Below are positions 36,270-44,177 of a stretch of DNA of 64,000 nucleotides, in pieces (position 1 is the first letter of the stretch; every line of letters starts with the position of its first letter). The stretch is taken from positions 1-64,000 of the forward strand of contig UQDG01000008.1 in the NCBI GenBank assembly GCA_900539695.1. Reading direction: 5' to 3'. Source of the DNA: an uncultured Oscillospiraceae bacterium. GTDB lineage: Bacteria; Bacillota; Clostridia; Oscillospirales; Ruminococcaceae. The position numbers and the translations under genes are program-made. The notes below the pieces were generated by a model that had not been told where the DNA came from, did no database searches, and saw nothing but the letters and a program-made list of their open reading frames with translations.

Positions 36270-37133
36270 ATGGATAACGAAACCAAGCAATCCTATAAGC
36301 AGAGCTACACCGATAATGTAGAGCTGTCCATCTTCAACTGCGGGCATGAGTACTGCCAGCCGGGCCACACCTGGGGCCCCGGCGTGCGCGACCATTACCT
36401 CATCCACCTGGTGGTGGCGGGCCGCGGCGTGTACCAGGTCAACGGGTCGTCCTATACCCTGCAGGAGGGCGATCTGTTTCTGGCCAAGCCCAACCAGCTG
36501 ATCACCTATGCGGCGGACGAGACCGACCCGTGGGAGTACTATTGGGTAGGCTTCAACGGGGCCTGCGCCAATAAGCTGGTGCAGCAGACGCCCTTCTCGG
36601 ACACTCAACCGGTACACCGTTGCAAGGATCCCCAGGCCGTGCGGGAAGCGCTGTACAACATCTATCTGTCCCGCGGGCCGGAGCCCCAGTGCGAGGCCCT
36701 GATGACCGGCTACCTCTATATCTTTATGGCCCACCTGATGCAGGCGGCCCGCGAAGCCATGCCCAACGTGGGCTCCTCCAGCAGCCAGTATGTGCTGGCC
36801 GCCATCAAGTATATCCAGTTCAACTATTCCCACGACATCTCGGTGGACGACATCGCCAAGGCCGTCGGCGTCAGCCGCAGCCATTTGTACCGTGTGTTTA
36901 TGTCCAACGTTGGGCAAAGCCCCATCGATTATTTGACGCATTATCGTATCAGCGAGGCCTGCAGCCTGCTGAAGAATTCCACCCTATCCATCGCCGAGAT
37001 TGCGGTGTCGGTCGGCTTCTTTGACCAGTTCTACTTCTCCCGCGTCTTCAAAAAGGTAAAGAAAGTCCCGCCGAGCAAGTACCTGACCGCCCTGGACGCC
37101 GAGCAGAAAGCCGCCCAGCAGGCCCAGCAGTAA
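36270..37133 (+). CDS. AraC family transcriptional regulator with N-terminal cupin domain
   Basis: This 287-residue regulator has an N-terminal AraC-type cupin (about residues 20-150; RDHYLIHLVVAGRGVYQVNG, PWEYYWVGFNG) that should bind a sugar. The two helix-turn-helix units are C-terminal (about 185-285; DISVDDIAKAVGVSRSHLYR, IAEIAVSVGFFDQFYFSRVF). The ATG at 36270 follows GGAGAGGGAG. Its position opposite galK, with closely spaced promoters, suggests it senses galactose or a galactoside and controls galK. A target elsewhere cannot be excluded. Confidence 0.92.
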   Translation: MDNETKQSYKQSYTDNVELSIFNCGHEYCQPGHTWGPGVRDHYLIHLVVAGRGVYQVNGSSYTLQEGDLFLAKPNQLITYAADETDPWEYYWVGFNGACANKLVQQTPFSDTQPVHRCKDPQAVREALYNIYLSRGPEPQCEALMTGYLYIFMAHLMQAAREAMPNVGSSSSQYVLAAIKYIQFNYSHDISVDDIAKAVGVSRSHLYRVFMSNVGQSPIDYLTHYRISEACSLLKNSTLSIAEIAVSVGFFDQFYFSRVFKKVKKVPPSKYLTALDAEQKAAQQAQQ

Positions 37134-37156
37134 AGAGCAAAATGTAAGGAGCAACC

Positions 37157-38515
37157 ATGGCCTTTCAGAAAAATCAGATCCTGACCCTCTCCATTGAATC
37201 CCTTTCCAACGACGGCAGCGGCGTGGCCCATCATGACGGCCAGGCCGTTTTTGTCGCAGCCGCCGCCCCCGGCGATGTGGCCGAAGTGCGCATCGTCAAG
37301 CCCATGAAAGGCTATGCCTTCGGCAAACTGGAAAAGCTGCTGACCCCCGGCCCTGGCCGCGTCAAACAGGATTGTCCCGTAGCCGGCCCCTGCGGCGGCT
37401 GCGGCCTGCGGCACATCAGCTATGCGGCCGAGTGCGCCGCCAAAACGCAGTTTGTGCGGGATGCTTTTGAGCGCCTGGCCAAGCTGGACGTGCCCGTGCA
37501 CGAGGTGCTGGGCGCCCCCGCCGCCGACCGCTACCGCAACAAGGTGCAGCTGCCCGTCGGCACCGACGAAAACGGGCATCTGGTGACCGGCTTTTTTGCG
37601 GGCCGCAGCCATCGCATCGTCCCCTGCACCGACTGCAAGCTGCAGCCGGACTGGATGAACGCCCTGGCCGCCCGCGCCTGCACCCTGTTGGAAGAAAACG
37701 GCATCACCGCCTACAACGAGGAAACCCACACCGGCCGTGTGCGCCATTTATACATGCGTCAGGGCTGGCACAGCGGCCAGCGGCTGCTCTGCTTTGTGGT
37801 AAACGGCAACGGCCTGCCCAATGAGGCGGAGATTTGCGAAGCACTGCAAAAAGAGTTCGATTTAACGACGATTCTCATCAACCGCAACAACGCCCGCACC
37901 AATGTGATTTTGGGTGCTAAAACCCGTGTGGCGCTCGGCCCCGGGTATATCGAGGATACGCTGTCCGGGGTCTCGCTTCGGATGGGTGTGCACGAATTTT
38001 ACCAGGTCAACACCCCCGCCGCCGAAGCCTTGTATGCCAAAGCGCGGGAATTTGCCGCGCTGACGCCGGATGATTTCCTGCTGGATCTCTACTGCGGCAT
38101 GGGCACGATCGGGCTTTCGATGCTGCCCGACTGCCACCGCCTGGTAGGCGTTGAGGTCGTGCCACAGGCTGTAGACGGCGCGAAGGAGACCGCCGCCCGG
38201 CTGGGGCTGGATGCTGACAAGGCTGACTTCCGCTGCCAAGACGCCGGTGCCGCTGCGGCCCAGCTGGCCGCCGAGGGTGCCCGCCCGGATGTGATCGTCG
38301 TCGACCCGCCCCGCAAGGGCTGCGACGAAGCCACGCTGACAGCCATCGTCGCCATGGCCCCGCGCACGGTGGTCATGGTAAGCTGCAACGCCGCCACCGC
38401 CGCCCGCGACACCCGCTGGCTGGTAGAGCACGGGTATAAGGCCGAAGAGGTGCAGCCGGTAGACCTCTTCCCCCGCACTAAACATGTGGAGTGCGTGGTG
38501 AAACTGGTGCGTTGA
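37157..38515 (+). CDS. rlmD: 23S rRNA (uracil-5-)-methyltransferase RlmD
   Basis: This 452-residue SAM-dependent enzyme of the RumA family methylates C5 of uracil in 23S rRNA. It has an N-terminal TRAM domain (residues 4-60) and four iron-sulfur cysteines (CPVAGPCGGCG plus the CTDC region). The methyltransferase core has LLDLYCGMGTIGLSM and DPPRKGCDE, and the nucleophilic cysteine lies in MVSCNAATAARDTRW. The ending FPRTKHVECVV is typical. It is 23 nt downstream of the AraC-type gene, so may be co-transcribed with it. Whether it modifies one or two uracils cannot be told. Confidence 0.94.
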   Translation: MAFQKNQILTLSIESLSNDGSGVAHHDGQAVFVAAAAPGDVAEVRIVKPMKGYAFGKLEKLLTPGPGRVKQDCPVAGPCGGCGLRHISYAAECAAKTQFVRDAFERLAKLDVPVHEVLGAPAADRYRNKVQLPVGTDENGHLVTGFFAGRSHRIVPCTDCKLQPDWMNALAARACTLLEENGITAYNEETHTGRVRHLYMRQGWHSGQRLLCFVVNGNGLPNEAEICEALQKEFDLTTILINRNNARTNVILGAKTRVALGPGYIEDTLSGVSLRMGVHEFYQVNTPAAEALYAKAREFAALTPDDFLLDLYCGMGTIGLSMLPDCHRLVGVEVVPQAVDGAKETAARLGLDADKADFRCQDAGAAAAQLAAEGARPDVIVVDPPRKGCDEATLTAIVAMAPRTVVMVSCNAATAARDTRWLVEHGYKAEEVQPVDLFPRTKHVECVVKLVR

Positions 38516-38545
38516 GTAATACGATTTTTGCATAGCGAGGTCGTT

Positions 38546-39259
38546 ATGAATCTTTTTCAATCTTTATGGGAAAAACTTTTAGACAAGTATAGAAACTATG
38601 CGTCTGCTCAAAAGGAACGCATTCAACACTTACAAGAATTGGAACTTGAAAACGAACAACATAAAGGGCATATTCAAAACCCATTGTCTCTTGTTTCTCG
38701 CAATCGAGAAATTAGCCGCCTAAAGCGTGAAATCAAAGACTATAGGAATAGATGTCTTTCCGTATGCGGTGTAGTTGCTCTTTTATTTTTTCTTCTTCTT
38801 TGTTTCTCCATATCTGCAATTGGTGCCCGCCGTGATGAACGCAATCACATTAGAGAACTTATGGTTTCTTCTATGGCAACTTCCAGTAGTTCTTTTGTCC
38901 CCACACCAATTCCAGAGGTCACCCCTTCCGCAACACCCCTTCCTACTCCTACAATAACTCCATCACCCACGCCGTCCCCCTCTATCTCGCCTTCTCCAAC
39001 ACCGACCCTTACACCCATTCCAACAATAGAGCCAACCACTTCTCCGCAAGTTTCTGTCGCTCAATCTTCGGTTACTCCTCCCCAAGATAGTGCCAATTCA
39101 CCACGAACCAGCACATCTTCTTCAAATTATGTCTATATCACTGAAAACGGGAAAAAATACCATCGCCGTCCAGGCTGTAGTAATATGGAAAATCCTATGG
39201 AAGTTACCGTAGAGCAAGCCATTGCCTGGGGATATACCCCCTGCAAAAAATGCTATTGA
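38546..39259 (+). CDS. Membrane-anchored protein with Pro/Thr/Ser-rich stalk and C-terminal Cys/His motif
   Basis: This predicted 237-residue protein has a charged coiled-coil N-terminus (residues 10-65) and one membrane helix (about 72-96). An extracytoplasmic Pro/Thr/Ser-rich stalk (about 118-185) follows, and the protein ends in a small domain: YVYITENGKKYHRRPGC, then WGYTPCKKCY. That C-terminal pattern (H-x3-C then C-x2-C) matches the Ada-like metal-binding tail seen on secreted nucleases and some MBL-fold proteins, but no enzyme domain accompanies it here. The coding sequence is clearly A+T-richer than its neighbours and uses different codons, suggesting acquisition by transfer. ATG at 38546 follows AGCGAGG. 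Function is unknown. Confidence 0.8.
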   Translation: MNLFQSLWEKLLDKYRNYASAQKERIQHLQELELENEQHKGHIQNPLSLVSRNREISRLKREIKDYRNRCLSVCGVVALLFFLLLCFSISAIGARRDERNHIRELMVSSMATSSSSFVPTPIPEVTPSATPLPTPTITPSPTPSPSISPSPTPTLTPIPTIEPTTSPQVSVAQSSVTPPQDSANSPRTSTSSSNYVYITENGKKYHRRPGCSNMENPMEVTVEQAIAWGYTPCKKCY

Positions 39260-39366
39260 CGTTCTCGTTTCCCCCATTTGTTCAAACTCTTTTCCCCTCC
39301 TGTTCACGATTTGCCAATATTTGTGTGGGATAATAGCCTATAGACTATACAAAAGGTGGTTTTTTC

Positions 39367-39759
39367 ATGAGAAGCTGGTTTCAGCGGTTTATGTCCGGGC
39401 GGTATGGGTTTGACCAGTTGGGCGGGTTCCTTTGCATTGTTTCGTTTATTCTGGTCATTGTGGGGGCCTGGGTCAGCCCGGTGCTGTACTGGCTGGGGCT
39501 GGTGTTGCTCATCTACTGCTACTTTCGGGTGCTCAGCCGCAACCGTTCTAAGCGATACAGCGAGAATTTAAAATACCTCTCCGTCCAGAACAAAGTCGTG
39601 GACTGGGCCAACCGGTACATCCTGCGCTTTAAGCAGCGCAAGCAGTACCGCTACTTCCACTGCCCACAGTGCGGGCAGCAGCTACGGGTGCCCCGCGGGC
39701 GCGGCAAAATTTCCATCACCTGCCCCAAGTGCCACAACCAGTTCATTAAAAAGAGTTGA
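39367..39759 (+). CDS. Small membrane protein with C-terminal zinc ribbon
   Basis: This 130-residue protein has two membrane helices (about residues 18-36 and 40-56), a basic linker and a C-terminal zinc ribbon (CPQCGQQLRVPRGRGKISIT then CPKCHNQF). The ATG follows AAAGGTGG. It is 6 nt upstream of the next gene and reads in the same direction, so the three genes 39367-41381 form one unit. The topology puts the ribbon in the cytoplasm. No function is known to me. Confidence 0.85.
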   Translation: MRSWFQRFMSGRYGFDQLGGFLCIVSFILVIVGAWVSPVLYWLGLVLLIYCYFRVLSRNRSKRYSENLKYLSVQNKVVDWANRYILRFKQRKQYRYFHCPQCGQQLRVPRGRGKISITCPKCHNQFIKKS

Positions 39760-39765
39760 CGCACG

Positions 39766-40617
39766 ATGTTCGGGTATGTTACCATCTACCACAAAGGGTT
39801 GGAAAAGCCGGAGCTGGACCGCTACCAGGCTTACTACTGCGGCCTTTGCCGCACGCTGGGCCAAAAGTACGGCCTGCCCGGCCAGCTGACGTTAAGTTAC
39901 GATCTGGCATTTATCGCCATTTTGCACTCGGCGCTGTATGAGCCGGAAACGCAATTCTCCGCCGGACGATGCGCACCGCATCCCATCAAGGCACGCCCCC
40001 GCGCCGCCAACGAATTTCTGGACTACGCCGCTGATATGACCATCGCGCTGGCGTACTACAATTTTTTAGACAACTGGCAGGATGACCACAGCCGTGCCAG
40101 CCTGCACCAGGCGCAAAAGCTGGAGCCGTACTTGCCCGCCATCCGGGGGCACTGGCCCCGCCAGACAGCAGCCATCACGGCACAGCTGGAGGCGCTGAAC
40201 GCGCTGGAAAAAGCAGGCTCCCATGATCTGGACGCTTTATGCCGCGCCTTTGGCGACCTGCTGGGCGCGGTGTTCGCCTTCCGGGAGGACATCTGGTCCC
40301 CCACCCTGCAGGCCATGGGCCGGGGGTTGGGCGGATTCATTTATTTAATGGACGCCTACGACGACCTGCCCAAGGACGCCCGCAAGGGGCAGTTCAACGC
40401 GCTGCAAGAGCTGCACGACACCCTGCCCCCCACTGAATTTGAGGACCGCTGCCACGACCTGCTGACCCAGCAGATGGGGCTGTGCGCCCAGCAGTTTGAA
40501 CTTTTGCCCATATTAAAAGAGACCCCGGAGGGGAAACTATTGTACAATACCATTTATTCCGGCGTGTGGAGCAAGTATGCGCCAATCCGTAAGCACAGAG
40601 AGGGGAAGCAGAAATGA
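39766..40617 (+). CDS. DUF5685-like family protein
   Basis: This 283-residue largely helical protein starts MFGYVTIYHKGLEKPELDRY and has an early YYCGLCRTLG cysteine pair. I recognise it as a DUF5685-type protein of Clostridia from these N-terminal features. Two acidic motifs, YNFLDNWQDD (about residue 100) and LMDAYDDLPKD (about residue 195), recall the aspartate-rich pairs of isoprenoid synthases; this is only a visual similarity. The stop overlaps the start of the J-domain gene by 4 nt, indicating translational coupling. Function is unknown. Confidence 0.8.
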   Translation: MFGYVTIYHKGLEKPELDRYQAYYCGLCRTLGQKYGLPGQLTLSYDLAFIAILHSALYEPETQFSAGRCAPHPIKARPRAANEFLDYAADMTIALAYYNFLDNWQDDHSRASLHQAQKLEPYLPAIRGHWPRQTAAITAQLEALNALEKAGSHDLDALCRAFGDLLGAVFAFREDIWSPTLQAMGRGLGGFIYLMDAYDDLPKDARKGQFNALQELHDTLPPTEFEDRCHDLLTQQMGLCAQQFELLPILKETPEGKLLYNTIYSGVWSKYAPIRKHREGKQK

Positions 40618-41381
40618 CCGATCCGTACAGCGTTTTGGGCATCACCCCCAGTGCCGACGACGAGACCATCAAAAAAGCCTACCGCCAGAAATGCAAGCAG
40701 TACCATCCCGACCTGCACCCCAACGACCCAACCGCCGAGGAGCATTTTAAAGAAGTACAGGCCGCCTACAGCGAGATCATGCGGATGAAGCAGAGCGGCG
40801 GCCAGAACTATGGCAGCTACGGCAATCCCCAGGGCAGCTACAGCCAGCAGGGATACGGCCAGCAAAGCGGCTACAACCAGCAGTACGGCAACCCCTTTGG
40901 CGGCGGAACCGGCGGGTTTGGCTTTGGGCCGTTCGGGTTTGGGTATTACAGCACCTCCGGCGGGGCGCGCCAGACCTACACCACTGGCCAGGAAAGCCCC
41001 GAACTGCGCGCCGCAGCCAACTACATCCGCAGCGGATTTTATGAGGAAGCCCTGAACACCCTGAACGGTATCGCCCAGAACGAGCGCACCGCCCAGTGGC
41101 ACTACTACGCCGCGCTGGCCAACCAAGGCCTGGGCAATAACATCCGCGCCCGGGACGAAGCCCGCACCGCCGTGAACATGGAGCCCAACAACTACGCCTA
41201 CCAAAACCTGCTGGACCAGCTGCAAAATCCCAGCCAAAGCTACGCTGGGTCTCAGCAGCCCTACGCCCAGCCCAGCGGCAATCCGGGCCGGTTCTGCCTG
41301 TCCTTCTGGCTGTATATGATGTTCTGCCAGCTGCTAAGCTGCTGCTGCACCGGGCGGCCGGGCGGATTTTTCTTCTGCTGA
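40614..41381 (+). CDS. J-domain protein with Gly/Tyr/Gln-rich linker and Cys-rich C-terminus
   Basis: This 255-residue protein has an N-terminal J domain (residues 3-65) with the HPD triad (QYHPDLHPND), which should stimulate a DnaK ATPase. A low-complexity Gly/Tyr/Ser/Gln-rich segment (about 63-125) follows, then a TPR-like helical pair (about 130-195; ELRAAANYIRSGFYEEALN). The tail is hydrophobic and Cys-rich (FWLYMMFCQLLSCCC), and may bind membrane or metal. It lacks the DnaJ zinc and substrate-binding domains. It is coupled to the DUF5685-like gene by an ATGA overlap, so it probably recruits DnaK to a client shared with that protein. Confidence 0.9.
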   Translation: MTDPYSVLGITPSADDETIKKAYRQKCKQYHPDLHPNDPTAEEHFKEVQAAYSEIMRMKQSGGQNYGSYGNPQGSYSQQGYGQQSGYNQQYGNPFGGGTGGFGFGPFGFGYYSTSGGARQTYTTGQESPELRAAANYIRSGFYEEALNTLNGIAQNERTAQWHYYAALANQGLGNNIRARDEARTAVNMEPNNYAYQNLLDQLQNPSQSYAGSQQPYAQPSGNPGRFCLSFWLYMMFCQLLSCCCTGRPGGFFFC

Positions 41382-41398
41382 TTGGCTCAAACCCTATC

Positions 41399-41430
41399 TG
41401 TAGGGGTCGATGCAAGCATCCACCCCTACA
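41399..41430. repeat. Dispersed TGTAGGGG palindrome
   Basis: TGTAGGGGTCGATGC and GCATCCACCCCTACA form an inverted repeat directly after the J-domain gene. It is almost identical to the copy at 55561. Confidence 0.7.
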
Positions 41431-41460
41431 CCTTTATTTTCGTTCAATGTTCATCTAAAC

Positions 41461-41494
41461 AAAAAGCCCGAACCTTTTTTTAAGGTCCGGGTAT
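41461..41494 (-). terminator. Terminator of the esterase-dehydrogenase-YkgJ operon
   Basis: CCCGGACCTT pairs with AAGGTTCGGG (one mismatch) around an A-rich loop and is followed on the minus strand by CTTTTTG. It begins 4 nt after the operon's last stop codon. Confidence 0.8.
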
Positions 41495-41497
41495 TTT

Positions 41498-42172
41498 TTA
41501 TGCCAGCAGCTTCTCCAAAAGCGGCTGCAAAATCTCAATATTCTGTTGGAACTGCGGGTAAAAATCGTCCCCCAGTTCGTAGTCATAATACAGCGCCCGC
41601 TCCACACGCTTTACGGCAGCGGCAAAATGCGGGTGGTCAGCGGCAGCCTGCAGCTGCTCGGACAAGCGGGTACACACCACGGCCCAGCGGGCGTCGATGC
41701 CCGCACGGTCCAAAATGGCGGCATCGGTCAGGTAATCGTTCAGCACACGGCCACCGTCTGTCCGCGCCCCGCAAAGCGGCGTCTGCACGTAATATTCGAT
41801 TTTCGCCGTCACAGGGTCGATGCTCTGCCCCAGCGGGTACAGCGCGCAGGCCAGCGGCCGCGCCGCATGGATGGCGCAGGCGCTGCCCTCAAAAAAGCGG
41901 CAGTTTCCGGTCCTGGGGTCGGGGGTCAGGCGCAGGGCGGGCAGCAGCGTTTGCGGGGCCAGGTAGCTTTTGCAGAACGCTCCCGCCACGATGCGGGGCG
42001 ACAACCCCAGCCGCCGGGCGATGCGGTACAGATCGTACCCGGACAGCACCAGATCCCGCCGTCCGCGGCAGCAGCAACCGCACCCGGCGCAGGCAAAGTC
42101 AAAGCTGTCCCCTGCCGCAATGCGCGGCAGGTCATCCCAGTTCTCACCGCTGCGGCCGGGTTCCACGGTCAC
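41498..42172 (-). CDS. YkgJ family cysteine cluster protein
   Basis: This 224-residue protein has the YkgJ/UPF0153 cysteine pattern: FACAGCGCCCRG (residues 27-38), a later CRFF and SACAIHAARPLACALYPLG. These residues probably bind zinc or an iron-sulfur cluster; the family's function is unsettled. Its start overlaps the stop of the dehydrogenase gene by 4 nt (42169-42172), so they are translationally coupled. It is the last gene of the operon. Confidence 0.9.
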   Translation of the reverse strand: MTVEPGRSGENWDDLPRIAAGDSFDFACAGCGCCCRGRRDLVLSGYDLYRIARRLGLSPRIVAGAFCKSYLAPQTLLPALRLTPDPRTGNCRFFEGSACAIHAARPLACALYPLGQSIDPVTAKIEYYVQTPLCGARTDGGRVLNDYLTDAAILDRAGIDARWAVVCTRLSEQLQAAADHPHFAAAVKRVERALYYDYELGDDFYPQFQQNIEILQPLLEKLLA

Positions 42173-43155
42173 AGCGGCACCTCGCAGGGGTTGGAGCGGC
42201 CCGCGGCAAAGTCTGTCAGTTCCTCAAAGCCGCTGCGCACCATGCTGGCCACGTTCACGTCGGTATAAAAGGCGTTATGGGGACTGACGATGACGTTGGG
42301 CATACTGCGCAAGATGTTCATCGTGCGGTGGGGCAGCGCAGCGCCGGCGCGGTTGAAGTAGACGAGGTCGTTCTCCCCCTCGACCACATCCAGCCCGGCG
42401 CCGCCGACCTTGCCGCTTTCCAGCGCAGCAATCAACGCCTCTTCGTCGATCAGCGCACCGCGGGCGGTGTTGACGATGAGCACGCCGTCCTTCATCTTGG
42501 CCAGCGACTCGGCATTGATGAGGTGGTGGTTCTCGGCGGTGGCATTGGTGTGCAGGGTGATGACGTCGCTGCGGGCGTACAACTCATCCAGCGGGACATA
42601 CTCGGCCATTTGGGCCACCTCGTCGCTCTGGTACAGGTCGTAGGCCAAAATTTTGCAGCCAAAGCCCTGCAAATGGGCAATGACAGTGCGGCCGATTTTG
42701 CCGGTGCCGATGACGCCTACCGTGCAGTTGGACAAATCCTTGCCCATCTTGCCGGGCAGCGTGTAATCCTGGGCGGCGGCACGCAGCATGGTCTGGTTCA
42801 TCTTGCGGGTACACATCAGCATCAGCATGATGGCGTAGTTGGCCACACCTTCCGGCGGGTAGTGGCTGTGGGCTACCCGCATGCCCAGCTTTTTGGCGGT
42901 CTCCAGCGGGATATGATCGTAGCCGATGCTGCGGCAAAGCAGGTACTTTACGCCCATCCTGGCCCAGGCCTCGACGTACTCGGGCAGAATTTCGCAGGGA
43001 TTCTGGCTGACGGCATCGCAGCCTGCGGCCTTGTCCAGATTTTCCGGGCAGGGTGCGCCGGGGATCGTCACGTAGTCGATGCCGAACTCCCTGCTGAACT
43101 GCTCGATATACGCCTGCTCGTCGAAGGGGCGCATTTGGTAAAATGCGATCTTCAT
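42169..43155 (-). CDS. D-2-hydroxyacid dehydrogenase (D-lactate dehydrogenase/VanH-like)
   Basis: This 328-residue NAD-dependent enzyme probably reduces pyruvate to D-lactate. The Rossmann loop is VGVIGTGKIGRTVI (about residues 147-160). The catalytic Arg is in VNTARGALID, Glu in LDVVEGEND and His in SPHNAFYT. RSIGYDHI and HYPPEGVANYAIMLMLM place it with fermentative D-LDH and VanH rather than with phosphoglycerate dehydrogenases. There is no van ligase next to it, so a fermentative role is favoured. It is 15 nt downstream of the esterase gene and overlaps ykgJ. Confidence 0.9.
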   Translation of the reverse strand: MKIAFYQMRPFDEQAYIEQFSREFGIDYVTIPGAPCPENLDKAAGCDAVSQNPCEILPEYVEAWARMGVKYLLCRSIGYDHIPLETAKKLGMRVAHSHYPPEGVANYAIMLMLMCTRKMNQTMLRAAAQDYTLPGKMGKDLSNCTVGVIGTGKIGRTVIAHLQGFGCKILAYDLYQSDEVAQMAEYVPLDELYARSDVITLHTNATAENHHLINAESLAKMKDGVLIVNTARGALIDEEALIAALESGKVGGAGLDVVEGENDLVYFNRAGAALPHRTMNILRSMPNVIVSPHNAFYTDVNVASMVRSGFEELTDFAAGRSNPCEVPL

Positions 43156-43170
43156 ATACTCCCCTCCCTG

Positions 43171-43980
43171 TTACAGATGAAAATGTAAGGTTTCAGCCAG
43201 CCAATCGGTGCACAGGGACACCCAGGCGGCGTTGTGGCGGTTGGGGGTGTTGACCTCCTGCGTACAGGTGCTGGAGCCATGCCCGCCGTGGGTGAAAAGG
43301 TGCAGCTCGTAGGGCACGTGGTTTTCGGTCAGGGCGCTGGCCAGCAGCAGCGAGTTTTCCACCGGCACAGCCTGGTCGGCCACGGTGTGCCAGATGAAGA
43401 ACGGCGGCAGATCGCCGCGCACCTGGTTTTCCAGGCTGAAGATCGCCTGCAGGGCGGTATCGTCCCCGGCCAGGTTGGCGATGGACCCGCCGTGGGTCTT
43501 GATGCCCGACGTAATGACCGGGTAGCCCAGCACAACAGCGTCGGGGCGGGCTTCCTCGGCGGTGATACCCAGGGCTTTCTGCACGGGGGCGGCGTCCCAC
43601 AAAATGGCGGTGGACGCGGCCAGGTGCCCGCCAGCCGAGAAGCCGCAGACCGCGATCTTGAACGGGTCCAGCCGCAGTTTGGCGGCGTTGCGGCGCAGAT
43701 GCAGGATGGCGCCGGCGGCGTCGATCAACGGCTGCCAGCGCAGAGGGGCCTGCTCCGGCGTGTGGGCACAGGTGTATTCCAGCACAAAGGTCTGGTAGCC
43801 CGCCTGCAAAAACTGCATGGCGATGGGGTCTGCCTCCCGCGCGCTGCAAAAGGCATACCCGCCACCGGGCAAAATCAGCATCGCCGGGCGGATATTGAAG
43901 GCAGGCATCTCGTTGGTTTCGTCCCGCAGGTAACCGGTAAGTTTGGCCCCGCTGGGGAGAGTGTGGGTGTATAATTGCAT
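43171..43980 (-). CDS. Alpha/beta hydrolase (acetyl-esterase-like)
   Basis: This 269-residue cytoplasmic hydrolase has the nucleophile elbow GFSAGGH (about residue 109), an oxyanion segment ILPGGGYAF, an acid-bearing WHTVADQAVP and the His-bearing FTHGGHGSS. It resembles acetyl-xylan esterase/BD-FAE-type enzymes, which deacetylate plant polysaccharide fragments. ATG at 43980 follows GAAAGGAAGAAG; upstream in-frame codons fall in an A+T-rich promoter region. It is first of three genes with the dehydrogenase and YkgJ protein. The exact substrate is not evident. Confidence 0.88.
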   Translation of the reverse strand: MQLYTHTLPSGAKLTGYLRDETNEMPAFNIRPAMLILPGGGYAFCSAREADPIAMQFLQAGYQTFVLEYTCAHTPEQAPLRWQPLIDAAGAILHLRRNAAKLRLDPFKIAVCGFSAGGHLAASTAILWDAAPVQKALGITAEEARPDAVVLGYPVITSGIKTHGGSIANLAGDDTALQAIFSLENQVRGDLPPFFIWHTVADQAVPVENSLLLASALTENHVPYELHLFTHGGHGSSTCTQEVNTPNRHNAAWVSLCTDWLAETLHFHL

Positions 43981-44087
43981 AGGGCTTCTTCTTTCCTTTT
44001 TATATTTTATATATAAAGTAAGCATACCGCAAAAATCCCTATTTGAAAAGAGGATTTTAAAATTTCTGTTAAATCCGCCGTAAGGGG

Positions 44088-44116
44088 TTGCAGTTTGCTC
44101 GCAAGAGTGCTAAACT
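44088..44116 (+). promoter_or_regulatory. htpG promoter
   Basis: TTGCAG, 17 nt and TAAACT lie on the plus strand, predicting a start near 44123, inside the CIRCE-like operator. Confidence 0.7.
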
Positions 44117-44147
44117 AGCATTAGCAGTTAAATCAAAAGAGTGCTAA
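44105..44147 (+). promoter_or_regulatory. CIRCE-like HrcA operator upstream of htpG
   Basis: TTAGCAGTT (44121-44129), exactly 9 nt, then GAGTGCTAA (44139-44147) matches the CIRCE inverted repeat with two changes in the left arm. A further perfect GAGTGCTAA half-site lies at 44105-44113, overlapping the -10 region. The position around the predicted start site suits repression by HrcA. Confidence 0.8.
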
Positions 44148-44177
44148 TTCACATAAATAAAGCGAGGTCCTTTTATT

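Noticed and set aside
42169..43155. VanH-type vancomycin resistance gene
   Set aside because: The dehydrogenase resembles VanH, but no VanA-type ligase, VanX or Van regulator adjoins it. Fermentative D-lactate formation is the simpler reading.
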